A DNA stretch of 53,783 bases from Flavobacteriaceae bacterium (GCA_028280265.1 JANQMD010000045.1:1-53783); one strand, 5' to 3'. Positions 16,648 to 26,178 are shown, counted from the first letter of the stretch. A program made the numbers and translations. Notes: a model not told the origin generated them from the sequence alone.

Positions 16648-17477
16648 CAGCTAAAAAATTCTACGGTTACGGTATCTCTATATCCCAAACCAAGTAGTGT
16701 AGAGGCTCCTCCAACAGTTTTTAGGTTGCTTCTATAGATGGCAATTTCTAGATAACCTCCAGAATTGAATAAAGTCAGCCTGTTTCCGTCAAATTGCCTA
16801 GGGTCTTGAGCATTTTCATCCACAATTTCATTGTACTTTGAAAAGATTTTCGAAAAAGTATATCGAGCGGCTGAAACCCTAAAATCTCTGCCTTTTCCAA
16901 TCTCTGTAAATAATTTCCTGCTGATGTTTGTGATGATGTTTCCATAGTTATCTATATAAATAACACCACCAGTAATTTGAGTTTGCTCTTGATTTACTTT
17001 CGGCTGAATTTCAATCATTTCTTTGTAAGAATCAATCTCTTTCCCAATGACCCCTAAATTTCCACCTCTAGAAATAAAGCAAGCTACTTGTACAAAAACG
17101 TCCAATACAGGAAAACTACTCTCAATTCTATCATGGATGTTAATTTCTACAATCTTTTTGGGTTTGATCTCTTTTGTAATCATGCAAATAAGACCATTGT
17201 CTGGACAGATAAAAAAATGATTGTCCAATTCTAGTGCTATGTGCTTATTATCGGCACTCAACTCAGAATCAACTCCAATAATATGAATGGTTCCATCTGG
17301 AAAGCTCTTGTATGAATTTTTTAAGATGTATGCTGTTTCTGTGATATTAAATGGAGAGATGTGGTGAGTGATATCTACAATTTTTGCATCTGGTAGTTCA
17401 GAATAAATCGCTCCTTTTACGGCGCCAACAAAGTGGTCTTTTGTTCCAAAATCAGTAGTTAATGTTATAATGGACAT
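16647..17477 (-). CDS. S-adenosyl-L-methionine hydroxide adenosyltransferase (DUF62 family)
   Basis: This belongs to the SAM hydroxide adenosyltransferase/chlorinase/fluorinase superfamily, whose bacterial members usually cleave SAM to adenosine and methionine. The family start TTDFGTKDHFVGAVKGAI, the DITHHISPF motif near residue 37 and FICPDNGL near 90 (substrate pocket) are all present. The typical C-terminal beta-barrel follows, with IDNYGNIITNIS near residue 175. Length of 276 residues is normal. It is a single gene coupled to the ABM gene. A halogenating activity is unlikely but cannot be excluded by eye. Confidence 0.9.
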   Translation of the reverse strand: MSIITLTTDFGTKDHFVGAVKGAIYSELPDAKIVDITHHISPFNITETAYILKNSYKSFPDGTIHIIGVDSELSADNKHIALELDNHFFICPDNGLICMITKEIKPKKIVEINIHDRIESSFPVLDVFVQVACFISRGGNLGVIGKEIDSYKEMIEIQPKVNQEQTQITGGVIYIDNYGNIITNISRKLFTEIGKGRDFRVSAARYTFSKIFSKYNEIVDENAQDPRQFDGNRLTLFNSGGYLEIAIYRSNLKTVGGASTLLGLGYRDTVTVEFFS

Positions 17478-17605
17478 TAAAAGGTAGCTGTTAATTAACT
17501 GTGTAAAAGTCGCACAAAAATTTCACACAAATCTAAACATTTCTGAAAATTTATTCCCTAATTTTAGAATGAATAATTAATCAACAATCGATAAAATTCT
17601 AGCCT

Positions 17606-18559
17606 TTGAATGAACGTATTATTGAGCTAACAGAGATCAACCCCAAGGATTTCTTTGGCACGCACAACAGCACAATTGAGCAATTAAAGACTTACTTTCC
17701 TAAAATTAAAATAGTTGCCCGTGGATCCAAACTAAAAATTTACGGAGAACCCGATATCTTAAACGAGTTTGAAAAGCGATTAAATATGTTGATCAAGTAT
17801 TTTAATCGTTACAACAAATTAGATGAGAATAGTATTGAAAGAATACTCACCTCTACAGGAAAAGAGGAGGAGAAGTCTTCAAGTACAAATGCCAAAGATG
17901 TTTTGGTACACGGCGTGAGTGGTCGGTTGATTAAAGCTCAGACAGAGAACCAACGAAAAATGGTAAATCTGATGCAAAAGAACGATATGTTGTTTGCGGT
18001 TGGGCCAGCAGGTACAGGAAAAACATATACAGCAGTTGCTTTGGCGGTAAAAGCCTTAAAAGAGAAGGAGGTGAGAAGGATTGTTTTAACGAGGCCTGCA
18101 GTAGAATCGGGTGAAAATTTAGGGTTTTTACCTGGAGATTTAAAGGAGAAGCTAGATCCCTACATGCAGCCTTTGTACGATGCTTTAAGAGATATGATAC
18201 CGCATGAGAAATTAGAGTCATATATCGAGAAAGGTGTCATTCAAATTGCACCTTTGGCTTTCATGAGAGGTAGAACCTTAGATCATGCTTTTGTTATTTT
18301 GGATGAAGCTCAGAATACCACCCACAGCCAAATGAAGATGTTTTTAACACGTATGGGAATGCATGCGAAGTTTATTATTACAGGGGATCCAGGGCAAATC
18401 GATTTGCCAAGAAAACAAGTTTCTGGACTCAAAGAAGCTTTGTTAGCACTAAAAGATTTGGATGGAATTGCTCATGTATATTTAGATGATAAGGATGTGA
18501 TTCGACATCGACTGGTGAAGAAAATTATCTCAGCTTACAAGAGTATTGAGACCGAATAA
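17606..18559 (+). CDS. phoH: PhoH-like ATPase
   Basis: This is a cytoplasmic PhoH/YbeZ family ATPase, linked to RNA metabolism and ribosome assembly in other bacteria. The Walker A motif GPAGTGKT lies at residues 133-140 and a Walker B-like ILDEAQN near 234. The N-terminal KH-like segment (residues 1-70) is as in YbeZ-type members. The 317-residue length is normal. It heads a short plus-strand run with an uncharacterised membrane gene starting 2 bases after its stop. Confidence 0.93.
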   Translation: MNERIIELTEINPKDFFGTHNSTIEQLKTYFPKIKIVARGSKLKIYGEPDILNEFEKRLNMLIKYFNRYNKLDENSIERILTSTGKEEEKSSSTNAKDVLVHGVSGRLIKAQTENQRKMVNLMQKNDMLFAVGPAGTGKTYTAVALAVKALKEKEVRRIVLTRPAVESGENLGFLPGDLKEKLDPYMQPLYDALRDMIPHEKLESYIEKGVIQIAPLAFMRGRTLDHAFVILDEAQNTTHSQMKMFLTRMGMHAKFIITGDPGQIDLPRKQVSGLKEALLALKDLDGIAHVYLDDKDVIRHRLVKKIISAYKSIETE

Positions 18560-18561
18560 AG

Positions 18562-19182
18562 ATGATAAACATTCAAAATAATAAGTTAAGCCTTCAAGAT
18601 TACTTTTATATAGGATATCTCTATTTAATTATCCTAGGAATTATAAGTGATGCTATTTTTTATGGCATTTTTGGAGTTTCTTATCTGAATTATACAACCA
18701 TTTTAGATGCACTGATCTCTCCAATTAGTTTATTAGTAAACAATTGGATGCTGGCAATTGCATTGTTAGTAATGGTGAGTCTGATGTACCTCTACTATAC
18801 CAAATGGATGCATAGTATCTACAGACGTTTAAGAGAGAAAAAATGGTATCAGAAGATTTATAATATTGAAAAGTGGGACAAACGATATGCCGCTATGAAA
18901 GAGAGAAAGAACCTTGTAGTAGCGATGATGTTTTTATTTTTTCTTTTGTTTGTCTCTATGAGAACAGGTTTTGGTATTGGAATGAAGCAAAAATTGACTT
19001 CGAAGGAGATCATTCCCAATTATACACTTGTTTTTAAAGACAATTCAAGCATTGATGTGAGAAAAATTGGTCAGAATAGCGCATACTTCTTTTATTTCAT
19101 CCCAGGAGAGAAAGAAATTACAGCAACTCCAATTGCCGATAATTTGAAACAGATAAAACGTTTAAAAAAGAAAAAGAAATAG
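18562..19182 (+). CDS. Uncharacterised membrane protein
   Basis: I do not recognise the family. The 206 residues show three hydrophobic segments in the first 140 (about 15-40, 55-80 and 115-135), a basic stretch between them ([15 protein letters not shown]) and a soluble C-terminal part of about 70 residues ending in a lysine run. This suggests an inner-membrane protein with a C-terminal domain. It starts 2 bases after phoH and ends 40 before purC, so it is likely in a phoH operon. Confidence 0.7.
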   Translation: MINIQNNKLSLQDYFYIGYLYLIILGIISDAIFYGIFGVSYLNYTTILDALISPISLLVNNWMLAIALLVMVSLMYLYYTKWMHSIYRRLREKKWYQKIYNIEKWDKRYAAMKERKNLVVAMMFLFFLLFVSMRTGFGIGMKQKLTSKEIIPNYTLVFKDNSSIDVRKIGQNSAYFFYFIPGEKEITATPIADNLKQIKRLKKKKK

Positions 19183-19194
19183 TTCTGAAACAAC

Positions 19195-19202
19195 TATTTT
19201 TG
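19195..19202 (+). promoter_or_regulatory. purC -7 box
   Basis: TATTTTTG matches TAnnTTTG exactly and ends 20 bases before the purC ATG. It would allow purC to be transcribed apart from phoH. No -33 box is clear. Confidence 0.45.
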
Positions 19203-19222
19203 CGGACTTTAAGAACAACACA

Positions 19223-20173
19223 ATGAACACAATTAACGAGACAAATTTTCAATTTCCTAAGCAAAAATCAGTATACAAAGGAAAGGTGAGAGAAGTTTAC
19301 AACATCAACGATGAATTGTTAGTGATGATTGCTTCGGATCGACTTTCGGCTTTTGACGTCATAATGCCGCGTCAAATCCCTTACAAAGGACAAATATTGA
19401 ATCAGATTGCGACTAAGATGATGAAAGAAACGGAAGATTTGGTCCCTAATTGGTTGATTGCGAATCCAGATGAAAACGTATCTGTGGGGCATTTGTGCGA
19501 GCCTTTCAAGGTAGAAATGGTGATACGTGGTTATTTATCGGGACATGCAGCACGTGAGTACAAAGCTGGGAAAAGACTATTATGTGGTGTTTCCATGCCC
19601 GATGGGATGAAAGAGAACGATCAATTTCCAGAACCAATTATTACTCCGTCTACAAAAGCTGACAATGGAGAGCATGACGAAGATATTTCTAGAGAGGATA
19701 TTTTAGCAAAGGGAATCGTTTCAGAAGAGGATTATGTTTTTTTAGAAGATTATACAAGAAAACTTTTCCAAAGAGGGACTGAAATTGCCGCTCAAAGAGG
19801 ATTGATTTTGGTGGATACGAAATATGAATTCGGAAAGACAAAAGATGGCAAGATTGTGCTGATTGATGAGATTCATACTCCAGATTCATCACGTTATTTC
19901 TATGTTGATGGTTATGAGGAGCGCCAATCCAAAGGAGAAAAACAAAAGCAGCTATCAAAAGAATTTGTTCGTCAGTGGTTGATTGAAAATGGTTTTCAAG
20001 GAAAAGAGGGACAGCAGATTCCTGAAATGACCGATGCTAAAATTCTTGAAATCTCAGATCGTTACATTGAGCTTTTTGAACAAATTACAGGTGATAGCTT
20101 CATAAAAGGGAATACTTCTAATGTGTTGGAGCGGATAGAAAAGAATGTTGTATCTTTTCTATCTCATAGCTAA
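19223..20173 (+). CDS. purC: Phosphoribosylaminoimidazole-succinocarboxamide synthase
   Basis: This is SAICAR synthase, joining CAIR and aspartate with ATP in de novo purine synthesis, in the cytoplasm. Family motifs are clear: [11 protein letters not shown] near residue 18, SDRLSAFDV near 40, [14 protein letters not shown] near 100, [14 protein letters not shown] near 140 and [12 protein letters not shown] near 215. The 316-residue length fits the larger PurC type used by Bacteroidetes. The end overlaps the next gene by 29 bases. Confidence 0.96.
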   Translation: MNTINETNFQFPKQKSVYKGKVREVYNINDELLVMIASDRLSAFDVIMPRQIPYKGQILNQIATKMMKETEDLVPNWLIANPDENVSVGHLCEPFKVEMVIRGYLSGHAAREYKAGKRLLCGVSMPDGMKENDQFPEPIITPSTKADNGEHDEDISREDILAKGIVSEEDYVFLEDYTRKLFQRGTEIAAQRGLILVDTKYEFGKTKDGKIVLIDEIHTPDSSRYFYVDGYEERQSKGEKQKQLSKEFVRQWLIENGFQGKEGQQIPEMTDAKILEISDRYIELFEQITGDSFIKGNTSNVLERIEKNVVSFLSHS

Positions 20174-20681
20174 GAGATATTATTCATTGGAAGAAAAAAG
20201 ATCTAAAGTCGGCACACTCACCCTATTGGTTATTTTGGTTATTGTAATATGGCTGATTTCTGCAATTCTTATTTTTACATTTTTAGATGACTGGAATGAA
20301 AGAGGTCCTTTTGGAGATCTGTTTGGAGCAGTAAATGCTCTATTCTCAGGATTAGCTTTCGCAGGATTGATTTACACAATTATTTTACAGAAGAGAGATT
20401 TGGAGATGCAGCGTACAGAAATTAAAATGAATCGTGCTGAATTAAAGAAATCGGCTGCAGCTCAACAAAAATCCGAGAAAGCTTTATCTGAGCAAGTAGA
20501 GCAGATGAAAGTAATTTCAAGATTAAACGCCTTAAATACTATTATTAACTATTACAACCTTCAGATATCCTCTCCAAATACTAGTGAAGAAAATCTTATC
20601 AAGTTTAAAGAAAAGAGGAAAGAGGCTATTAAAGAGATTGATGTTTTAATAGATAGGACCAGTGATGAAGATTTAGATTAA
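20145..20681 (+). CDS. Uncharacterised protein with two membrane spans and a coiled coil
   Basis: The family is not recognised by name. Two hydrophobic segments (about 22-45 and 68-88) flank a conserved-looking loop ([20 protein letters not shown]). A long charged helix, about 90-178, probably a coiled coil, follows. Proteins with this layout occur in many bacteria, some near defence genes, but I cannot infer a function. ATG at 20145 lies inside the end of purC in another frame, so coupling is possible. A TTG at 20184 would give a shorter start. Confidence 0.6.
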   Translation: MLYLFYLIAKRYYSLEEKRSKVGTLTLLVILVIVIWLISAILIFTFLDDWNERGPFGDLFGAVNALFSGLAFAGLIYTIILQKRDLEMQRTEIKMNRAELKKSAAAQQKSEKALSEQVEQMKVISRLNALNTIINYYNLQISSPNTSEENLIKFKEKRKEAIKEIDVLIDRTSDEDLD

Positions 20682-20686
20682 TTCTT

Positions 20687-21169
20687 ATGAAAGCAGTCAC
20701 AGTCAAAAAAATCAAAGATGAATTGAATCATCGTTCTCACCATGAGTTGATGGATTTGTGTTTGAAGCTTTCGAGATTCAAAAAAGAAAACAAAGAATTG
20801 CTTACCTATCTGCTCTTTGAAGCTCAGAATGAAGAACTTTATATTCAGAGTATCAAAGAATATGTAGACGAGTTGTTCGATGAAATCAACACAAAGAGTT
20901 TTTTCTACATTCGAAAGAGCATTCGCAAAATCCTACGCCTCATTAAAAAGTATATTCGCTACTCAAAGAAAAAAGAAACCGAAGCAGAGTTGTTATTGTA
21001 TTTTTGCCGAAAACTCAAAGATTTTTCTCCTTCCATATCACATAGTCCTAGGTTGGTAAATGTGTATCAGACACAGTTGAGGTTAGCAAAAAAAGCGATT
21101 TCAACATTGCACGAAGACTTACAGTACGATTATGAGATGGAACTCAATGAACTGTTTCTAGATGAATAA
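20687..21169 (+). CDS. Uncharacterised helical protein
   Basis: This is a 160-residue cytoplasmic protein rich in lysine and glutamate, predicted by eye to be mostly helical (MKAVTVKKIKDELNHRSHHE, then several K/E-rich stretches). No motif was recognised. It begins 5 bases after the preceding membrane gene and overlaps the following gene by 8 bases, so they probably form one transcript. Confidence 0.65.
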   Translation: MKAVTVKKIKDELNHRSHHELMDLCLKLSRFKKENKELLTYLLFEAQNEELYIQSIKEYVDELFDEINTKSFFYIRKSIRKILRLIKKYIRYSKKKETEAELLLYFCRKLKDFSPSISHSPRLVNVYQTQLRLAKKAISTLHEDLQYDYEMELNELFLDE

Positions 21170-21542
21170 AAATAAAGTGTCAAGACCAAAGTTAGACCCG
21201 TCAATTCTCGAAAAAACAAAAGAGATTGAATACTTTCAGAATAATGTTTTGAGGCCTGTCTTGAAAATGCAACATCCATTATTTATTCTATCTGCTAACG
21301 AATACTTCCTAAAAAGAAAAATTTCCTTTTCTCAATTAGGTAAAGAAGAACAAGGAAAGTACATCAATAGTATGTTATCGAGAGATATTGCGTATAAAAA
21401 CTTAAACTTAGGTTTTGTCATTGGACAATTTTCTCCTGAAGAATATGTATATTACAGAGACAATTCAAATGAATTCAATAAAAGAATCTTTCAAATGCTA
21501 AAGAAAAGACTATTGGACAGTTTGGAAGAAATTATAGCATAA
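21162..21542 (+). CDS. Uncharacterised 126-residue protein
   Basis: This resembles a flavobacterial family sometimes named glyoxalase without clear basis. The sequence has a conserved-looking core (NNVLRPVLKMQHPLF and LGFVIGQFSPEEYVYY). The metal-binding residues of VOC glyoxalases are not evident here, so I call it unknown. It overlaps the preceding gene by 8 bases and is followed by a strong hairpin terminator. Confidence 0.6.
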   Translation: MNKNKVSRPKLDPSILEKTKEIEYFQNNVLRPVLKMQHPLFILSANEYFLKRKISFSQLGKEEQGKYINSMLSRDIAYKNLNLGFVIGQFSPEEYVYYRDNSNEFNKRIFQMLKKRLLDSLEEIIA

Positions 21543-21543
21543 A

Positions 21544-21570
21544 AAACCGCCACGCAACGCGTGGCGGTTT
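21544..21570. terminator. 11-bp perfect hairpin terminator
   Basis: AAACCGCCACG pairs perfectly with CGTGGCGGTTT around a 5-base loop. An A run on the left makes it an efficient terminator for the minus-strand fasciclin gene. The right side has only TTT, so it is weaker for the plus-strand genes. Confidence 0.85.
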
Positions 21571-21590
21571 CAACAATCAACCAAAACTTC

Positions 21591-22157
21591 TTACTTCGGC
21601 ATTACCACACTATCAATAGCGTGAACAACACCATTAGAAGCCTTTACGTCTGTAATAATAACCTTAGAAGTGTTGCCTTTGGCATCGGTTAATATTACAT
21701 TACCATTTTGCAAAGATGCAGTCAGCTTTCCACCTTGCACTGTCTTAATCACAAACTTTCCACCGTTCGCTTTGATGGCTTTTAATACATCTTTCGCCTT
21801 AAATTTTCCAGCTACTACATGATAAGTTAAAATAGCAGTTAAAAGCTTTTTATTTTCTGGTTTTAACAATGTACCTACAGTTCCTTGAGGTAATTTGTCG
21901 AATGCTGAGTTTACTGGAGCAAACACGGTAAAAGGACCTTCTCCACTTAAAACATCTACCAAGCCAGCTGCTTTTACAGCGGCTACAAGAGTTGTAAAGT
22001 TTTTGTTTGAAGCAGCAACTCCAACAATAGTTTCTTCTGTTTCATTAGTTTTTTTTACAATCTCTTTATCTTTTTTAGGATCAGTGTGATTGGTCGCAAA
22101 AGTAGTTCCACTGATTAGGAGAGTCACTAAAATTGCTTTTGTTAGATTTTTAAACAT
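21591..22157 (-). CDS. Fasciclin-domain exported protein
   Basis: This is an exported adhesion-type protein with one fasciclin (FAS1) domain. Residues 1-21 are a signal peptide (MFKNLTKAILVTLLISGTTFA). A Lys/Asp-rich linker precedes the domain (about 45-188), which carries the FAS1 H1 and H2 hallmarks FTVFAPVNSAFDKLP near residue 98 and YHVVAG near 132, and ends VIDSVVMPK-like. The single-domain length is typical. No partner is nearby. A TATTTTTG -7 box lies at 22182-22189. Confidence 0.92.
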   Translation of the reverse strand: MFKNLTKAILVTLLISGTTFATNHTDPKKDKEIVKKTNETEETIVGVAASNKNFTTLVAAVKAAGLVDVLSGEGPFTVFAPVNSAFDKLPQGTVGTLLKPENKKLLTAILTYHVVAGKFKAKDVLKAIKANGGKFVIKTVQGGKLTASLQNGNVILTDAKGNTSKVIITDVKASNGVVHAIDSVVMPK

Positions 22158-22181
22158 GGTTTTCGTTTTTTAGATTCTATA

Positions 22182-22189
22182 CAAAAATA
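22182..22189 (-). promoter_or_regulatory. Fasciclin-gene -7 box
   Basis: The minus strand reads TATTTTTG, an exact TAnnTTTG match, 24 bases before the start codon. No -33 TTG appears at normal spacing. Confidence 0.45.
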
Positions 22190-22289
22190 CCATACGCTTT
22201 ATTTATTTTGTTTAATAAAATGTTAAAAATATTAAACAAAATAATTTATTGGCATTCATTGTACCATTGAAATAAAATATACTCGTAAT

Positions 22290-22313
22290 AAAAAAGCATC
22301 CATAAGGGATGCT
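22290..22313 (-). terminator. Terminator of the TerC-family gene
   Basis: On the minus strand GCATCC pairs with GGATGC around a 5-base loop and is followed by a run of six T. It lies about 40 bases after the stop codon of the 22353-23141 gene. Confidence 0.8.
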
Positions 22314-22352
22314 GATTAATAATTTTAAAAGAAAAGAAAAATTACAGAACTA

Positions 22353-23141
22353 TTATTTACTTAAAAGTTTTTTCTGATAACGTCCTTGCACTATATCCGT
22401 AATTATCAAAAAGGATATTACAAAGTAAAAAGTTGTTTTACTCATCGGAACAATTTCATTATCAAAAATCTTTAAATGAGCTAGATGTCCACCTTCTGTT
22501 ACTAGCATAATGCCTACCACCAGAAGGATAAACAGACCCAATACTTCATACATTCTATTTTTTGCTAGAAACGTAGAGATTCTATCAGCTAAAAACAGCA
22601 TCAAAATACCACTGATGACTATGGCTATTGCCATCACGATAAATGCTGTAGTCGAATTTTCAATTTCATTGGTAAGCCCAATAGCGGCTAAAATAGAGTC
22701 GAAAGAAAAAACCAAATTCATCAATACAATACTAAAAATAACGGCATTGGAAGATTTGGATTTTCTTGAACTGGATTCTACATCATCAGATAAATCTTTA
22801 ATAGCAATCATATGCCAGATTTCTTTTATAGCTGTATAAATAATAAAACCACCTCCAGCTAAGACAATAATACTGTGTCCATTGAAAGCAAAAGAAACAA
22901 CATTTTCAATTTTTCCTGTTAAGAAAGAAAAAGGTTCTTGAAAAAAATCGATGATTGAGACCAATACAAAAAGCAATACGATTCGAAGTATAATAGCAAT
23001 TAAAATTCCTACTTTTCGTACCCTCTTTTGATCGACCTGCTGTGCTTTTTTAGATTCTAATGAAATATACAATAGGTTGTCGAAACCTAAAACTGCTTGT
23101 AATAATACAAGCATCAGTAGTGTGAAAATAATTTCTAACAT
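22353..23141 (-). CDS. TerC-family integral membrane protein
   Basis: This is a polytopic inner-membrane protein of the TerC/Alx family, linked to metal homeostasis (manganese export in some members). The 262 residues have about seven hydrophobic segments. The family hallmark appears at the N-terminus, LQAVLGFDNLLYISLE, with an aspartate within the first span, and NLVFSFDSILAAIGLT repeats the pattern near residue 140. Such paired acidic residues are thought to lie in the transport path. The family's Mn role is inferred from relatives; no riboswitch is visible upstream. Confidence 0.88.
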   Translation of the reverse strand: MLEIIFTLLMLVLLQAVLGFDNLLYISLESKKAQQVDQKRVRKVGILIAIILRIVLLFVLVSIIDFFQEPFSFLTGKIENVVSFAFNGHSIIVLAGGGFIIYTAIKEIWHMIAIKDLSDDVESSSRKSKSSNAVIFSIVLMNLVFSFDSILAAIGLTNEIENSTTAFIVMAIAIVISGILMLFLADRISTFLAKNRMYEVLGLFILLVVGIMLVTEGGHLAHLKIFDNEIVPMSKTTFYFVISFLIITDIVQGRYQKKLLSK

Positions 23142-23273
23142 AAAATTAAGTTTGGTTTTTTATAGCGATTCAAATATATTCAAAAGTTTAGAAAAAGAAT
23201 GTATAGATTCTGTAGCATATTTTGAAGCCTATGTCTATACATCGTGTGCTTGCACTGATGTAGTTTGCTTAAA

Positions 23274-24038
23274 CTAAAAAATGTAATTCCATAGAATGCG
23301 AATACTCACAAAAACAATAAGAACAGCCGTCGCTTTTTTTAGTTGAACGGGTGAAAAGAAACGATCACTCAAACGCCTGCCTATCTGACCACCAATAAAA
23401 ACAACAAGTAAGAGAATGCCTGTAAATTTCCAATTGATGTTAAAATCTGGGTTAAAATACTGACCTAAAAAACCACTTATAGAGTTTGCCAAAATAAAAA
23501 AACTTGCCATGGCAGCGATTCTTTTTGGAGTATCCCAATGAGTTAAATGCATTAACGGGGCAAGAAAAATACCACCACCGATTCCTACCATACCAGAAAT
23601 AAAACCAACAATTCCTCCATAAGATGCATTTTTTAATGCACTTTGCTTTTTATGAACTTCCTGAACAGATTCAATTTTTTTTGAAAGCCACATGGTGATT
23701 CCAGCAAATAATAAGGTAAAACCCAAAAGAACAAAAAAGAGTCCTTGACTAATTTTTAAATAGCCCCCAAGAAAAGCAAGTGGAACGCTAAACAGTACGA
23801 GAGGAATGCTTCTTTTCCAATGATAGAGTTCCTGTTTGTAAAATAAAAATACATTCCCTAATACAACAACAATATTACATAACAATGCCGTAGATCGGAT
23901 TTGTGAAAAAGCAATGCTAGTAAGTGCTAAAATAGCCAAATAACTAGATCCTCCTCCAAAGCCTACGGAAGAGTATAATACGGCAATTAAAAAGAACAAG
24001 ATAATTACATATCCGTATTGGAATAAGAGTTCTACCAT
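23274..24038 (-). CDS. TSUP-family permease (sulfite exporter TauE/SafE-like)
   Basis: This is an inner-membrane permease of the TSUP family, which moves sulfite, sulfoacetate or other small acids. About eight hydrophobic segments are visible, and the duplicated motif YSSVGFGGGSSYLA (residues near 20) and SGMVGIGGGIFLAP (near 150) is the family hallmark. I choose the ATG at 24038 (MVELLFQYG). An upstream in-frame start at 24098 or 24080 would add an unusual hydrophilic lead. It is divergent from the zinc-ribbon gene at 24151. The substrate is not evident. Confidence 0.85.
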   Translation of the reverse strand: MVELLFQYGYVIILFFLIAVLYSSVGFGGGSSYLAILALTSIAFSQIRSTALLCNIVVVLGNVFLFYKQELYHWKRSIPLVLFSVPLAFLGGYLKISQGLFFVLLGFTLLFAGITMWLSKKIESVQEVHKKQSALKNASYGGIVGFISGMVGIGGGIFLAPLMHLTHWDTPKRIAAMASFFILANSISGFLGQYFNPDFNINWKFTGILLLVVFIGGQIGRRLSDRFFSPVQLKKATAVLIVFVSIRILWNYIF

Positions 24039-24150
24039 TTGTGTAAAATGTGCTCTAAAATAACCAATTTGCTGAGACATTACTCTAATAAAAAGCAAAT
24101 AGGATGTAATTTATTTGCTAAATAAATATATATATGCTAATTTTATATAT

Positions 24151-24570
24151 ATGAATGCAAAAATATGCCCAAACTGTTCATCAGATCAATGTGTTAAGAG
24201 CGGAATTGTTAATAGTAGGCAACGCTATAAATGTAAAAGTTGTAATTATTATTTCACAGTGAATAAGCTCGGAAAACGAATTGACGATTACTACGTTAAT
24301 AAAGCACTACAGCTTTATTTAGAGGGTTTAAGTTACAGAGAGATAGAACGAATTTTAGGAATCTCACATGTGAGCATTCTCAACTGGGTAAAACGCTATA
24401 ATATTAAGCGACCACAAAACAAAAATTATCATTCAACATATAAAATTTTAAATGCTTCAGAATTAGCAAATTACTTTCAGGAACCCGAGAATTTGCATGG
24501 TGCAGGAGTTGTGGTAACTGAACTAGGTGATAAGTTTATGTTAATAAAATGGGAGCGTTTTAAAGATTAA
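24151..24570 (+). CDS. IS1-type zinc-ribbon/HTH DNA-binding protein, likely domesticated
   Basis: Residues 1-40 form a zinc ribbon (CPNCSSDQC, then RYKCKSCNYYF) and residues about 55-85 a helix-turn-helix, LSYREIERILGISHVSILNW. Both resemble the N-terminal part of IS1-family InsA. The DDE catalytic domain is absent. After the HTH comes a short unrelated C-terminal tail ending WERFKD. I see no inverted repeats around it. It lies immediately upstream of the acetate-module porin, so it may be a domesticated regulator rather than a broken transposon. ATG at 24151 is preferred; an upstream in-frame start would prefix extra residues. Confidence 0.75.
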   Translation: MNAKICPNCSSDQCVKSGIVNSRQRYKCKSCNYYFTVNKLGKRIDDYYVNKALQLYLEGLSYREIERILGISHVSILNWVKRYNIKRPQNKNYHSTYKILNASELANYFQEPENLHGAGVVVTELGDKFMLIKWERFKD

Positions 24571-24672
24571 CTATTTTAAATTAACAAATATATATACTGA
24601 TTATTGTTTCACTTAAGTTTTTATTGACATTCGTTGTGTGCACAAGTCAACTTTAACAATCAATTAAAACTC

Positions 24673-25884
24673 ATGAAACGTAGATTATTACTCTGTTTAG
24701 GGTTCTTAGTATCCTTAAACGTTTTATATGCACAAGGCTCTACCGAATATACAGGTGGTTATAAGATTAAATTCAATGAAGATGGTTCTAAATATCTTCG
24801 AATTATCGCTTGGGGACAGTTTTGGGGGCAATACAACGACAATGTTGGGCCCACCACAGAACAATTGTCCTTTAGTGTCAGGAGAGCTCGTTTATTAACA
24901 TTTACACAGCTCAATAAAAAGTTTATGATTCTTACACATTTTGGTTTAAACAGCTTAAATGGAAATAATACCTCACCTGTTGGGAAAGGCGATAGTGCCC
25001 AACTTTTCTTTCACGACTTTTGGGGAGAATGGAATGTAGCCAAAGACTTCAACATAGGAGCAGGGCTGCACTATTGGAATGGAATTTCAAGATTGAACAA
25101 CCAAAGCACTTTGAACATGATGACGCTGGATAACAACCGTCAGTCGTGGGCAACGATTGGATTGTCAGATCAATTTGCAAGACATATTGGAGTATATGCA
25201 AAGGGAAAAATCGGAAGACTTCAGTATCGTATCGCTTTAAACGAAGCTGGAACAAGCACATTGGATAACAGAGATCCTGTTGTTGATGGAGTGACCGTTT
25301 ACGGAGGTCGTAGAATCTTAGGGTCGAGAGATGCTGGGAAAGTATTTCAAGGATACTTCGATTATAACTTCTTGGATGAAGAGTCAAACTTCCTTCCTTA
25401 CAAGGTTGGATCTTACTTAGGAAGTAAGAGAGTATTCAATGTAGGAGCTGGATTCTTTACGCATGCAAATGGTGTGGTAGAATCGAATGGTCAAGGAGCA
25501 AATGTAAACATCTTCGCAATAGACGCTTTTTACGATGCGCCCATTGGTGACAAGAACTCGGCAATTACGGCTTATGCCGTTTATCAAAGCAACGATTATG
25601 GTAGAAACTACAACTTTGGGGCTTATTCAACAGGGAACATGGTGTATTCACACGTTGGGTACTTGGTCTCAGGTGACAAAGACAAAACTCGTTTCCAACC
25701 TTATGTTTCTTATCAGAACAGACAAATTGATGCCATCAACGACAACGCTTCTCGATTCGGTCTGGGAGCCAATGTATTCATGACAGGGCATCACTCTAAA
25801 ATTACTTTCGAATATGCCAATTCAAAAGTAGGATCAGCAAATAGCACAAACGTATTTACTGTTCAAGCAATGATTTATCTATAA
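24673..25884 (+). CDS. Outer membrane porin
   Basis: This is a probable beta-barrel porin of the phosphate-selective OprO/P or DcaP-like type. Residues 1-20 are a signal peptide (MKRRLLLCLGFLVSLNVLYA); I choose this start at 24673 because the frame upstream adds no signal-like sequence. The mature part has many amphipathic strand-like segments and ends in VQAMIYL, an aromatic/hydrophobic C-terminus. The gene heads the plus-strand run DUF4212, symporter and synthetases, so it is the likely outer-membrane entry route for acetate or another short-chain acid. A short inverted motif (TTGTG-TG-CACAA) lies at 24634-24645. Confidence 0.82.
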   Translation: MKRRLLLCLGFLVSLNVLYAQGSTEYTGGYKIKFNEDGSKYLRIIAWGQFWGQYNDNVGPTTEQLSFSVRRARLLTFTQLNKKFMILTHFGLNSLNGNNTSPVGKGDSAQLFFHDFWGEWNVAKDFNIGAGLHYWNGISRLNNQSTLNMMTLDNNRQSWATIGLSDQFARHIGVYAKGKIGRLQYRIALNEAGTSTLDNRDPVVDGVTVYGGRRILGSRDAGKVFQGYFDYNFLDEESNFLPYKVGSYLGSKRVFNVGAGFFTHANGVVESNGQGANVNIFAIDAFYDAPIGDKNSAITAYAVYQSNDYGRNYNFGAYSTGNMVYSHVGYLVSGDKDKTRFQPYVSYQNRQIDAINDNASRFGLGANVFMTGHHSKITFEYANSKVGSANSTNVFTVQAMIYL

Positions 25885-25895
25885 ATTCTATAATA

Positions 25896-26159
25896 ATGTC
25901 AGAAAAACAAAACAAGGCAGCAGCCTATTGGAAAGAAAATTTGCGGTATTTGGTCATTCTATTGGCAATATGGTTCGCAGTTTCTTATGGAGCCGGTATC
26001 ATCTTTAAAGATGCATTAAACAGCATTCGTCTGGGAGGATTTAAACTAGGATTTTGGTTTGCTCAGCAAGGGTCCATTTATGTATTCGTAATACTCATAT
26101 TCGTCTATGTACGACTGATGAATAAGTTGGATAAGAAATACGGATTTGACGAAGATTAA
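25896..26159 (+). CDS. DUF4212 family small membrane protein
   Basis: This is an 87-residue inner-membrane protein with two hydrophobic segments (about 16-40 and 52-75). The N-terminal AAAYWKENLRYLVILLAIW is typical of the DUF4212 family, which is the standard small partner encoded just upstream of SSS acetate-type symporters. The gene is 11 bases after the porin and 19 before the symporter. It is presumed to be an accessory subunit. Confidence 0.92.
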   Translation: MSEKQNKAAAYWKENLRYLVILLAIWFAVSYGAGIIFKDALNSIRLGGFKLGFWFAQQGSIYVFVILIFVYVRLMNKLDKKYGFDED

Positions 26160-26178
26160 CTAATAAAAACTTAAAATT

